DNA from: an uncultured Acetatifactor sp.
Lineage (GTDB): Bacteria > Bacillota > Clostridia > Lachnospirales > Lachnospiraceae
Length of the DNA: 64,000 nucleotides
Direction: 5' to 3'
Assembly: GCA_934436435.1 (NCBI GenBank)
Contig: CAKSAN010000002.1
Location: 248,001 to 312,000, forward strand
Shown here: positions 25,597-34,038 of the stretch, one piece after another
How positions within the stretch are numbered: position 1 is the stretch's first letter
Layout: the number at the start of each line of letters is the position of its first letter
The notes under the pieces: generated by a model
What the model saw: only the letters and a program-made list of their open reading frames with translations
What the model was told of the DNA's origin: nothing
Database searches by the model: none
Program-made: the position numbers and the translations under genes

Positions 25597-26832
25597 ATGA
25601 AAATCATATTGAACAATGTCGCCAGAGTGCAACACGCAGAAGTAGAAATCAAGGGGATTTCAGTAATATCCGGTTACAACGGCACGGGAAAAAGTACGGT
25701 GTGCAAAGCTCTGTATGCAACAAGCCAGGCATTTGGACGATTGAATCAGAGTGTATTGCAAAGCAGAGAGAACAGTATTAAAAATATCATTGATGAATGG
25801 GAAAGTAAATCACGCACCGATTCTGTACCGTTTTGGGATGAATGTAGTGACAACTTTTTTAATCTATTGGAACAGACCAAGCTGTCGATAGAAGATCTGA
25901 CGGATGAAAATCTGCCAAAGCTGTTGCAGGGAGCAGGAATCCAACCGGAAGAGGACGGTTACGAGGACTTGATCAGTGAATTGAGCAAAATACGCAGAAG
26001 ACCTTTTGAAGACGACGCACGTTTTGTGATTGAAAGAGCGTTTTCCCAGTGCTTTAGCGGACAGCTTAACACACTGGGGCAGAATACACAGGCAGAAATA
26101 GAATTTGAATACGGAAAGTCGGTAGCAAGAGCGGCCTTTCAAAACAATAAATTAACAGAAAGTACAGCAACACAGATTCTGATGAATAAGCCGGTATACA
26201 TAGAGACCGGTAGTTCGCTGGATATGGTAATCAATAATCAGTTCAGAAGAAGAGTATCAGCATCCAATGCGAAAATCCCTTTTTCTGCGTTGTATAAGCC
26301 CGTGACGGGAGAGATGACCCTTGAGAAATACAACGAATTAGATAAGGTGAGGGAAATATGCTCCCGCATTATGAATGAGGTGACCCACGGAGAATTAGTA
26401 TCTTCTACAACGAACAGAGAGATTACTTATCATGAAGAGGATTTACAGGATCCTATTTTATGCCCTAATATAGCATCCGGATTAAAAAATATTCTTACAA
26501 TACAGAAATTGTTGGACAACGGATACTTAGATTCGAACTCATTACTTTTGATTGATGAGCCGGAAGTGAATCTGCATCCCGAATGGCAGGTGAAATTTGC
26601 CGAGATCCTTGTGCTTTTATATAAAGAACTTGGTATCCGGATTATATTAAATACTCATAGTCCGTACTTTATGCGGGCTATAGAGACCAAATTAGCAGAG
26701 CAGGAAGTTGCCGATATGGGAAGATATTACTTTATGAAAGAAGTATCCCATTGCAGATTCATTGCGGAGGATGTTACAGGGAAAACAGAAATCGTATACC
26801 AGACAATGTATAAGCCGTTGGAAGGACTGTAA
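25597..26832 (+). CDS. AAA family ATPase (AAA_15/AAA_21 type), probable defence gene
   Basis: A 411-residue SMC/ABC-like ATPase. Walker A is GYNGTGKST (residues 26-34) and Walker B is SLLLIDEPEVNLHPEW, followed by the switch NTHSPYFMRAIE, the arrangement found in OLD-, RecF- and PtuA-type ATPases. A helical insert lies between the halves. ATG 25597 has GGAAGGA upstream. The next gene, six bases on, encodes a small protein with a nuclease-like motif, so a two-part effector is likely. The pair has its own promoter and terminator inside a glycan operon, which suggests insertion as a defence cassette. The exact family is not recognised. Confidence 0.82.
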   Translation: MKIILNNVARVQHAEVEIKGISVISGYNGTGKSTVCKALYATSQAFGRLNQSVLQSRENSIKNIIDEWESKSRTDSVPFWDECSDNFFNLLEQTKLSIEDLTDENLPKLLQGAGIQPEEDGYEDLISELSKIRRRPFEDDARFVIERAFSQCFSGQLNTLGQNTQAEIEFEYGKSVARAAFQNNKLTESTATQILMNKPVYIETGSSLDMVINNQFRRRVSASNAKIPFSALYKPVTGEMTLEKYNELDKVREICSRIMNEVTHGELVSSTTNREITYHEEDLQDPILCPNIASGLKNILTIQKLLDNGYLDSNSLLLIDEPEVNLHPEWQVKFAEILVLLYKELGIRIILNTHSPYFMRAIETKLAEQEVADMGRYYFMKEVSHCRFIAEDVTGKTEIVYQTMYKPLEGL

Positions 26833-26838
26833 GTGCTT

Positions 26839-27435
26839 ATGAATATACAATATGATAAGACAAAAATAACAAGCACTTTAAAGGAAACATCCAAAGATGA
26901 TTTTGACAGGAACAATGTCGTATATTTGGTGAATGATACACATGTGGCAGACAATTTTGATGAAATATCAAAACAAATAGCTGCAAGCGTACGTCTGGGA
27001 AATAAACCGAGATCCTGTGATGCATTATACCGAAGCAAGAAGTACTATAACCTGATTGAATTTAAGAATAGAAAATCCGCAGACTTGAGAAAAGATAGTA
27101 TGGGAGAACTGCATGAAAAGGCTTTTGACAGCTTGTATCAACTCGCTATCTATCTAAACTATCGGGGGAATGTGGATGATCTTGCAAAGGAAAGCCGACT
27201 GATAGTAGTGTATAATGACAGCAAAGGAACGGAAGATGTCAAAACAGATATAGCAAGCAGCAAAAGCCTGGATGGAATCACACAAAAAATAAAACAGTTT
27301 TCCAAGTCGGATCATCTTGATTCTTATCCGATAAAATTTAGGCTGGAGCGTGTAAAAGGATTGCTGTATGATAAAGTAATTACGATAGATGTATCGGATT
27401 TCCCAACGGTTATGAATGCAATTTATGTGGAGTAG
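26839..27435 (+). CDS. Small protein with PD-(D/E)XK-like motif, partner of the AAA ATPase
   Basis: A 198-residue protein of no family I can name. Residues 61-76 read as Asp, twelve residues, then IEFKN (Glu74, Lys76), each on a predicted strand, which fits the D-x(n)-E-x-K core of PD-(D/E)XK nucleases. An acidic helix (ELHEKAFDSLYQL) follows, and LIVVYND is a later strand. GTG 26833 directly after the ATPase stop is an alternative start. Tight coupling to the ATPase suggests one complex. The nuclease idea rests on one motif; a binding or chaperone role is possible. Confidence 0.6.
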   Translation: MNIQYDKTKITSTLKETSKDDFDRNNVVYLVNDTHVADNFDEISKQIAASVRLGNKPRSCDALYRSKKYYNLIEFKNRKSADLRKDSMGELHEKAFDSLYQLAIYLNYRGNVDDLAKESRLIVVYNDSKGTEDVKTDIASSKSLDGITQKIKQFSKSDHLDSYPIKFRLERVKGLLYDKVITIDVSDFPTVMNAIYVE

Positions 27436-27440
27436 GAATC

Positions 27441-27482
27441 AAAAAGTCCTATATTATCATGGAAATGGTAATGGGACTTTTT
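27441..27482 (+). terminator. Intrinsic terminator closing the ATPase cassette
   Basis: AAAAAGTCC at 27441 pairs with GGGACTTTTT at 27473-27482, with an inner ATTATCAT/ATGGTAAT stem around a GGAA loop. It lies 5 bases past the stop and could act in both directions. Confidence 0.8.
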
Positions 27483-27510
27483 GGCTTTATAATGAAGAGA
27501 GGGTAACATT

Positions 27511-28260
27511 ATGAGTAACAGTCCACTGGTCAGCGTTATCACAGTATCCTTCAACAGTGAACGGACACTGGCGGCAACGATAGAATCCGTGCTGGCGCAG
27601 ACCTATCACAACATGGAATATTGGATCATCGATGGTGCCAGTAAGGATCATACATTGGAGATCGCGGAATCCTACCGGGCGCAGCTGGAGGAGAAAGGGA
27701 TCCGTTATCATATCCTCAGCGAGCCGGACGGCGGCATCTACGATGCCATGAATAAGGGAATCCGCAATGCCACGGGAGAGATCATTGGCATTATCAACAG
27801 TGATGACTGGTATGAGCCGGAGGCCGTGGAGACAGCGGTGGAGACGTTCCAAAAGACAGGCTGTGACCTTATGTATGCCAACATCCGCATGCACAAGGCG
27901 GACGGCAGCACCTTTGTCAAAAGAGCCAGAAGTCGTAAGTTCCAGACCTCCAGAGACTGGAACCACCCGACGACCTTCGTGAAAGCGGAATGCTATAAGA
28001 AATACCCCTTCCGTCAGCTGGGTATCCATGACGATTATGGATTCTTCCTCCAGATGCGGAAGCTGGGGAAAAAGATCGTCACCGTGGACAAGGTACTGGC
28101 CAATTTCCATATGGGCGGCGCCAGCAACCACAAGGATCTGAAAGCGGCGAAGAAACGGATCATGGACCGCTACCGCTACTGCTACCGAATCAACGGGTAT
28201 AGTAGATGGTACCTGATCGAGTGTGTGGCTATTGAGGCGGCAAAGTATCTGCTGGGATAG
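27511..28260 (+). CDS. Family 2 glycosyltransferase
   Basis: A 249-residue GT-A enzyme: SVITVSFNSERTLAATIESV at the start, IDGASKDHT near residue 40, then DGGIYDAMNKGI and INSDDWYEP, which is typical of WcaA/EpsE-like capsule transferases. GIHDDYGFFLQMRKLG contains the late acidic motif. It lies directly after the cassette terminator with AGAGAGGG as ribosome site, but no clear promoter, so the insertion may have separated it from its original operon. GC content is like that of the genes before the cassette. Confidence 0.9.
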   Translation: MSNSPLVSVITVSFNSERTLAATIESVLAQTYHNMEYWIIDGASKDHTLEIAESYRAQLEEKGIRYHILSEPDGGIYDAMNKGIRNATGEIIGIINSDDWYEPEAVETAVETFQKTGCDLMYANIRMHKADGSTFVKRARSRKFQTSRDWNHPTTFVKAECYKKYPFRQLGIHDDYGFFLQMRKLGKKIVTVDKVLANFHMGGASNHKDLKAAKKRIMDRYRYCYRINGYSRWYLIECVAIEAAKYLLG

Positions 28261-28304
28261 GTGTGAAGAAAGCGGTTGACTAAATTTCGGAGAAGGAAAA
28301 ATAA

Positions 28305-29417
28305 ATGAGAATAGGAATTGATCTGCTATGGGTTCGCGTAGGAATCTGCGGCGGGACGGAAAGTTTCATTCGGAATTTGTTGGATGGGTTTACCCAATAT
28401 GCTTCACAGCATGAATATGTTCTGTTTGTGGCCAGAGATAATGCGGGAAGCTTCCAACATTACACAGAGTATCGTTGTATCAAAATCCACGAGTGCCGGG
28501 TGGACAGTGCCAATCAAATAAAGAGAATCCTTTGGGAGAACCTACAGCTTGACAAAGCGGCTGTTAGCGAACGAGTAGATGTGATGCTCATTCCAGTATA
28601 CAGTAAACCCACAACACATAGCAAAATTCCGTATGTAAGTGTGATAGCGGATCTCCAGGCGATTCATTATCCAAAACATTTTTCTACTATAAAAAGAATA
28701 TTTTTGAGATATGCATGGGGAAAGACTTGCAGAACTTCAGACAGAATTATAGCAATTTCAGACTATGTCAAAGAAGATATTGCAACACATTATCCGGTTG
28801 CATCAGATAAACTGATAACGGTATATGTGCCTATTTTGACCCGGGAATCCGGTATTTCCTTTTCACAGATAGCGGAAAAATTCGGCCTGGAACAGGGAAA
28901 GTATTTCTACTGCGTAAGTTCCATGCTGCCGCATAAAAACCTGTCGACGGTTCTTAAAATGATGCAGTTTCGCAAACAAAGAGGCGAAACGGAAGAAAAA
29001 CTCGTCCTCAGCGGAGTGGGCGGCAACGACAGTAAGATGCATGAACTGGTAGGCAAATTAGATATAGAGGAGATGTTGGTGTTTACTGGGTTTGTGTCGG
29101 ATGATGAGCGCGACTGCCTGTACGAGAACTGTGATGTCTTCCTGTTCCCCAGCATTTTTGAAGGCTTTGGAATGCCGCCGATCGAAGCCATGCGTAAGGG
29201 GAAAAACGTGGTAATGACAGACCGAACCTGCCTTAGGGAAGTCACGGAAGGCAAGGCAATCTATGTAGAGGATCCGTTTAACCCCGATGAATGGAATGAA
29301 AAGCTTATGGAGGCGCAGCGAAGAGAGGGGAAAAAGGAACTATTTGAAAAATACAGTCTGGAATCTATTGTGGCGGAATACAGGAAGGTTTTGGAAAAAA
29401 CAGTGCAAGACGACTAA
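28305..29417 (+). CDS. Family 4 glycosyltransferase (GT-B)
   Basis: A 370-residue GT-B enzyme. It starts RIGIDLLWVRVGICGGTES, like mannosyltransferases of the WbpX/MtfB kind; the donor domain has YCVSSMLPHKNLSTVLKMM, LVFTGFVSDDERDCLY and PSIFEGFGMPPIEAM, the last being the E-x7-E motif of retaining GT4 enzymes. AGAAGGA precedes the ATG. It is the first of three GT4 genes around the ABC exporter, a composition seen in rhamnan and mannan systems. The specific linkage is not predictable. Confidence 0.9.
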   Translation: MRIGIDLLWVRVGICGGTESFIRNLLDGFTQYASQHEYVLFVARDNAGSFQHYTEYRCIKIHECRVDSANQIKRILWENLQLDKAAVSERVDVMLIPVYSKPTTHSKIPYVSVIADLQAIHYPKHFSTIKRIFLRYAWGKTCRTSDRIIAISDYVKEDIATHYPVASDKLITVYVPILTRESGISFSQIAEKFGLEQGKYFYCVSSMLPHKNLSTVLKMMQFRKQRGETEEKLVLSGVGGNDSKMHELVGKLDIEEMLVFTGFVSDDERDCLYENCDVFLFPSIFEGFGMPPIEAMRKGKNVVMTDRTCLREVTEGKAIYVEDPFNPDEWNEKLMEAQRREGKKELFEKYSLESIVAEYRKVLEKTVQDD

Positions 29418-29422
29418 TTTGT

Positions 29423-29451
29423 TTGCAATATCTGTGACAGCAGTATATACT
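29423..29451 (+). promoter_or_regulatory. Possible promoter upstream of the DUF4214-like gene
   Basis: TTGCAA (29423-29428) and TATACT (29446-29451) are 17 bases apart, 39 bases before the ATG at 29490. It may start the ABC-exporter transcript. Confidence 0.45.
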
Positions 29452-29489
29452 ATAATAGATTTAGAATGAAATAATATAAGAGGTTTTTC

Positions 29490-29975
29490 ATGCACAACCA
29501 TCAGACAACATCTGTATATGCAGAAATATATGATATTGTAAATGAAAATATGAATCGCTCCGGTAAGGAGTTCCCGTATAACAAAAATACTTTCCTGTGT
29601 GATGTCGGATCGCATCCACAGGATATTTGTGTATCCAGATATTTACAGTTGTCCAATGAAGAATTTATGGAAGCTATGTATGTGGCAGCATTGAAGAGAC
29701 TGCCGGACGACAGAACCAGAGCATTTTGGGAAACGAAATACCACTTACCATGCGAAGACTTCCAAAAGGAGGTACTTGGGTGTCTGGCCAATTCCAGTGT
29801 GGTGGCAATTAATCATATTCGGCTGATGGACAACCCGTACTTCGAGCAGAAAAGAGGATTCCGATATAAGACCCTGGGATTGTTGTATGGACTGACAGAC
29901 AAATCAAACCTGCGGGAATTCGGTAAGAAACTTCCCAAACCGGTACAACAGATCATCAGAAAGGTGTTCCTATGA
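29490..29975 (+). CDS. Small DUF4214-like protein
   Basis: A 161-residue soluble protein. The central part (EEFMEAMYVAALKRLPDD, RAFWETKY, FQKEVLGCLANSS) resembles the DUF4214 helical repeat, where a conserved pattern of Tyr-x3-L-x-R-x-P-D and Trp is found. DUF4214 units occur in surface proteins and fused to glycosyltransferases. There is no signal peptide. It overlaps the following GT4 by four bases and probably acts with it. ATG has AAGAGG upstream. Confidence 0.62.
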   Translation: MHNHQTTSVYAEIYDIVNENMNRSGKEFPYNKNTFLCDVGSHPQDICVSRYLQLSNEEFMEAMYVAALKRLPDDRTRAFWETKYHLPCEDFQKEVLGCLANSSVVAINHIRLMDNPYFEQKRGFRYKTLGLLYGLTDKSNLREFGKKLPKPVQQIIRKVFL

Positions 29976-31120
29976 AAATATATATTGATGTCAGTGTGCT
30001 CACGCTGGCTACCTTTGTGACAGGCATTCAGCGAGTCACCAGGGAGATCGCCATTCGGCTGATCGAAAAGGAACAGAAGAATGTGGTACTCCTTCATTAC
30101 AATGCCAGAGACAATCTATACCATAGAATTGACAATGATGCGTTCTGCCAATATTACCGATACGGCAAAGGCGTGAAAAATAAGATGATTACGAAAGAGC
30201 GCATCGAATTTTCCGACATCAAGGAAGGGGATGTATTCTTCGACTTGGATGCTGCCTGGATGTGCCGGGTGAAAAGAAGCTGGCTCTTGCCTCTTCTTAA
30301 AAACCAGGGTGTGAGAATCGTAGCACATATTTATGATATTATCTCCATCACCCATCCGCAGTACTGTCTGGAACGCGGAGTATATAATTTCATGGATTTT
30401 ATCGGTGCACATCTGCAATATGCGGATGACATCATTGTTAATGCACAGGCAACGGTAGATGAACTCCGGAAGCTTACGGAGCGGTTGGAAATACCTCTGC
30501 CCACCTGCCATGTGGTACCACTGGGGGCGGATTTCGCAAAACAGGAGATCGTCATCGAGGAGCAGGTACCGAAGCATGTCGCCCAAGCAGTACAGGGCAG
30601 ACCATATATTCTCATGGTAGGCACCATAGAGCCAAGAAAGAATCATAAACTTCTATTGGAGGCATATGATAAAGGCCTGAAAGAAATGGGCTATAATATC
30701 ATTATGGCAGGCTATATGGGCTGGAATATGGAAGAGTTCAAACAAAGGCTTGAAAATCATCCTGATTTTGGAAGCAGAATTTTTCATTTTGAAGGTTTGG
30801 ATGACAAGGCAATTGCCTACTTGTATCAACATGCGAAATTCTTGGCTTTTTGCAGCTATACGGAGGGGTTCGGACTGCCGATTATCGAGGCTATCCAACG
30901 GGGAACACCGGTGCTGGCGGCGGATGTTCCGGTATTAAGAGAAGTCGGCGGGGATTATTGCGTGTGGTTTGAACAGGATAATGCGGAAGAGTTGTGTGGG
31001 GCAGTGAAACTAAATGAAAAAGAAAGTCAATATAAGAAGATAAAGGAGAAAATTAATGATTATAATCCGTTTACATGGAGAAAATGTATAGATTTGGTTA
31101 GTGACATATTAAAGAAATAG
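29972..31120 (+). CDS. Family 4 glycosyltransferase (GT-B)
   Basis: A 382-residue GT-B enzyme starting at an ATGA overlap. IDVSVLTLATFVTGIQRVTRE is the typical N-terminus of WbdA/WbdB-like transferases (compare the second GT4 at 35450), and RPYILMVGTIEPRKNHKLLL, FHFEGLDDKAIAYLY and SYTEGFGLPIIEAI form the donor domain. It directly precedes the two permease genes. It is likely a polymer-building transferase for the exported glycan. Confidence 0.9.
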   Translation: MKIYIDVSVLTLATFVTGIQRVTREIAIRLIEKEQKNVVLLHYNARDNLYHRIDNDAFCQYYRYGKGVKNKMITKERIEFSDIKEGDVFFDLDAAWMCRVKRSWLLPLLKNQGVRIVAHIYDIISITHPQYCLERGVYNFMDFIGAHLQYADDIIVNAQATVDELRKLTERLEIPLPTCHVVPLGADFAKQEIVIEEQVPKHVAQAVQGRPYILMVGTIEPRKNHKLLLEAYDKGLKEMGYNIIMAGYMGWNMEEFKQRLENHPDFGSRIFHFEGLDDKAIAYLYQHAKFLAFCSYTEGFGLPIIEAIQRGTPVLAADVPVLREVGGDYCVWFEQDNAEELCGAVKLNEKESQYKKIKEKINDYNPFTWRKCIDLVSDILKK

Positions 31121-31140
31121 CATGTTTATTGGAGGAACAG

Positions 31141-31917
31141 ATGCAAAGACTGAAAAATGTTTTTTCATATAAAGAAATGATTTTTAGCATGGTGAGACGA
31201 GAACTGCGTGGGAGATATAAAGGTTCAGTGCTTGGCTTTTTGTGGACACTTATAAATCCACTTTTTCAGTTAATTATTTATACTATAGTCTTCTCGTATA
31301 TTATGAGGGCTGGAAAAGATGATTATTATTTGTTTTTATTTGTAGCACTTGTCCCATGGATTTTCTTTAGTTCATCTGTTCAGGTTGGAGCAGGATGCAT
31401 ATGGAGCCAAAAGGGAATGATAAATAAGATATTCTTTCCCAGAGAAGTATTACCGATATCAACGGTTATTAGTCAATTGGTCAATATGTTGTTATCATTA
31501 GTGGTTGTCTTTGCGGTTCTGATTATTGCAAGAAAGCCATTAAGTATCAAAGCCCTACTGGTATTGCCAGTAATAATATTGGTGGAGACCATTTTGGCGC
31601 TGGGTATAGTATTTTTGGTTTCGGCAATTTCGGTCTTTTTTCAGGATTTGATGCAAATTCTTGGTATATTAATGATGCTATGGCAGTTTTTGACACCGGT
31701 AATGTACGAGGTTCAAGATATTCCTGAGCATATGAGGGTGTATTTTGGATTAAACCCCATGACACCTATTGTTGAAGCGTATAGAGACGTTTTATATTAT
31801 GGTAAAGTTCCGCAACTGAGTAACATGATGAGCGGATTGATTTTGGGATTGGCATTACTTTTAATAGGGTGGATTGTATTTGGATGCTTAGAGAAAAAGT
31901 TTTCAGAGGTGTTATAG
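31141..31917 (+). CDS. ABC transporter permease for polysaccharide export (Wzm/TagG type), copy 1
   Basis: A 258-residue ABC-2 permease with six helices. Conserved blocks are RRELRGRYKGSVLGFLWTLI, NPLFQLIIY, PWIFFSSSVQ, FPREVLPIS and FLTPVMY. The start is ATG 31141, directly behind GGAGG. It pairs with the ATPase at 32703 to move a lipid-linked glycan across the membrane. The next gene is a second, clearly related permease. Confidence 0.92.
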   Translation: MQRLKNVFSYKEMIFSMVRRELRGRYKGSVLGFLWTLINPLFQLIIYTIVFSYIMRAGKDDYYLFLFVALVPWIFFSSSVQVGAGCIWSQKGMINKIFFPREVLPISTVISQLVNMLLSLVVVFAVLIIARKPLSIKALLVLPVIILVETILALGIVFLVSAISVFFQDLMQILGILMMLWQFLTPVMYEVQDIPEHMRVYFGLNPMTPIVEAYRDVLYYGKVPQLSNMMSGLILGLALLLIGWIVFGCLEKKFSEVL

Positions 31918-31926
31918 AGGGAAAGC

Positions 31927-32703
31927 ATGAATAAGATTAGAGAACTGTACAAATATAGACAGATGATAATATCCAGTATAAAAAAGGATTTGGATGCCAC
32001 ATATCGAAGATCATTACTGGGAACTTTATGGATATTCATAAACCCTCTGCTGCAGTTATGGGTTTATAATATTGTTTTTTCTGATATATTAGAAATTACA
32101 ACTGAAAATTATTACATTTTTCTTGCGTCAGCATTGATACCCTGGATTTTTTTCAGTACTTCTATTGTGGGAGGATCCAGATGTGTAATTGATGCACAGG
32201 ATATGGTTAAAAAAATATATTTTCCCAGAGAAGTAATGCCGATTTCCTATGTTTCTACAGCCTTTATAACAATGGCGCTGAGTTTCTTGGCAGTGTTTAT
32301 TGTGTTGATCTTTACAAAGGCTCAGATTAATGTAATGGCATTAACTGTTTTACCAATTGTAATGTTGACGGAATATATGCTTGCATTGGGAATTGCATTT
32401 ATAATGTCTGCACTGACTGTGTATTTTAGGGATATGGAATTTATATTGGGCATTGTAGTTATGGCATGGCAGTTCCTGACACCTGTAATGTATCCAAAGG
32501 AATGGGTTCCGGAGGCCTTGTATCCTGTTTTGGATTTGAATCCTATGACCCCGATCGTGGATGCGTATAGAGAAATAATATATTATCAAAATATACCTAG
32601 TATCGTAATGATTTTTAAAGCATTGGGAGTGGGAATTATTGCTTTTGTAATTGGATTTATTGTGTATGGTAAATTACAAAAAGGATTTGCGGAGGAACTT
32701 TGA
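31927..32703 (+). CDS. ABC transporter permease for polysaccharide export (Wzm/TagG type), copy 2
   Basis: A 258-residue ABC-2 permease with six helices, aligned end to end with copy 1: KKDLDATYRRSLLGTLWIFI, PWIFFSTSIV, KIYFPREVMPIS, WQFLTPVMYP and LNPMTPIVDAYRE match. The two are of equal length and identical layout but diverged at many positions, which suggests an old duplication and perhaps a heterodimer; usual Wzm exporters are homodimers. The last base (32703) overlaps the ATPase ATG. Confidence 0.92.
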   Translation: MNKIRELYKYRQMIISSIKKDLDATYRRSLLGTLWIFINPLLQLWVYNIVFSDILEITTENYYIFLASALIPWIFFSTSIVGGSRCVIDAQDMVKKIYFPREVMPISYVSTAFITMALSFLAVFIVLIFTKAQINVMALTVLPIVMLTEYMLALGIAFIMSALTVYFRDMEFILGIVVMAWQFLTPVMYPKEWVPEALYPVLDLNPMTPIVDAYREIIYYQNIPSIVMIFKALGVGIIAFVIGFIVYGKLQKGFAEEL

Positions 32704-34034
32704 TGAAGAATGATGTTGTTATTGAGGTAAAAGATGTTACAAAAAGTTTCAAAATATATACAGATAAGGGAAAAATGTTAAAGGAAAGAATCCTTTTTCG
32801 TAATAGAAACAGATTTGAAATGCGAAATGTCTTGAAAGGCATTTCTTTTGAAGTTAAGAGGGGAGAATCTATTGGATTAATAGGAAGTAATGGATGCGGT
32901 AAGAGTACAACTCTGAAGTTATTGTCTAAGATTATATATCCCAATAGTGGTTCTATTCAGATTGCGGGTCGAGTATCAAGCTTGATTGAGTTAGGTGCGG
33001 GATTTCATCCGGATATGAGCGGCCGAGAAAATATATTTATTAATGCAGCTATTTTCGGATTATCGAGAAAAGAGACCGAAAAACGTTTGAACAGCATAAT
33101 CGAATTTTCGGAACTGGAGGAATTTATTGATAATCCGGTTAGAACATATTCATCCGGAATGTACATGCGTTTGGCATTTTCGGTTGCCATTAGTGTAGAT
33201 GCAGACATCCTGTTAATTGATGAAATTTTGGCAGTAGGAGATACTAACTTTCAGGCGAAATGTTTTAATAAGCTTAGGGAGATCAAGGCAAGCGGTGTGA
33301 CTATAATTATGGTTTCACATGATTCGAACATGATAGAGCGTTTTTGCGATAGGGCGATATGGCTTAATGATGGAAAAATCGTGGAACAGGGAAAAACGAC
33401 TCAGGTCGTAGATGCGTACATGTCACATATGGGAGAAGTACGTTTAGAAGAACTTCAAAAGGAGGAAAGGCGTCAACAGGAGGCAGCAGAATCAGAGAAG
33501 GAAACGGATGAAGATGTGACAACTGCAGAGGAAGAAACTTTGCAGGAAACAAATCAAACAGAAAAGGCTGATACAGATGTAAAGGACGAGACGGAGAGCA
33601 TAGATTTTAGTGCAAACAGATTTGGATTGAAGTATATTCAAATTACGAAGGCGGCAATTATAAATGAAAAGGGAAATGAGACTACTGTTTTAAAGAACGG
33701 AGAGGATATTACTATTCATATATTCTATAAAATTAATAAGAAACTAGAGGAGTATATTTTTGGCATAGGGTTTTATGATTTGGAAGGCAAGTGCCTTATG
33801 GGAAATAATACTTCGATTGACAGAGTGCCTGTGAAATTGACTACAGATGAAGGCTGCGTTAAGTGTCATGTAAAGAAACTGCCCTTGCTGGAGGGGAGAT
33901 ATGGCTTGAATGTTGCAGTTGTTGATGGAGCTGGGACTCCGATGGACTTTTATAGACAATATTGTGAATTTACAGTGTTATCGAGTGACAAGAGCACAGG
34001 AATTTTTTCTGTTGAAAGAGAATGGGAGATATAA
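32703..34034 (+). CDS. wzt: ABC exporter ATP-binding protein with C-terminal glycan-binding domain (Wzt)
   Basis: A 443-residue ATPase. Walker A is GSNGCGKST (residues 61-69), the signature is YSSGMYMRLAF near 145 and Walker B is DILLIDEILAVGD near 167. An acidic Glu/Lys/Gln linker (about 250-295) leads to a beta-rich C-terminal domain (FGLKYIQITKAAIINEKGNE onwards) like the Wzt C-terminal domain that recognises the finished chain end in E. coli O8/O9a. GGAGG lies 8 bases before ATG 32703. With the two permeases it forms the exporter. The methyltransferase gene follows after 4 bases. Confidence 0.93.
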   Translation: MKNDVVIEVKDVTKSFKIYTDKGKMLKERILFRNRNRFEMRNVLKGISFEVKRGESIGLIGSNGCGKSTTLKLLSKIIYPNSGSIQIAGRVSSLIELGAGFHPDMSGRENIFINAAIFGLSRKETEKRLNSIIEFSELEEFIDNPVRTYSSGMYMRLAFSVAISVDADILLIDEILAVGDTNFQAKCFNKLREIKASGVTIIMVSHDSNMIERFCDRAIWLNDGKIVEQGKTTQVVDAYMSHMGEVRLEELQKEERRQQEAAESEKETDEDVTTAEEETLQETNQTEKADTDVKDETESIDFSANRFGLKYIQITKAAIINEKGNETTVLKNGEDITIHIFYKINKKLEEYIFGIGFYDLEGKCLMGNNTSIDRVPVKLTTDEGCVKCHVKKLPLLEGRYGLNVAVVDGAGTPMDFYRQYCEFTVLSSDKSTGIFSVEREWEI

Positions 34035-34038
34035 ATAA

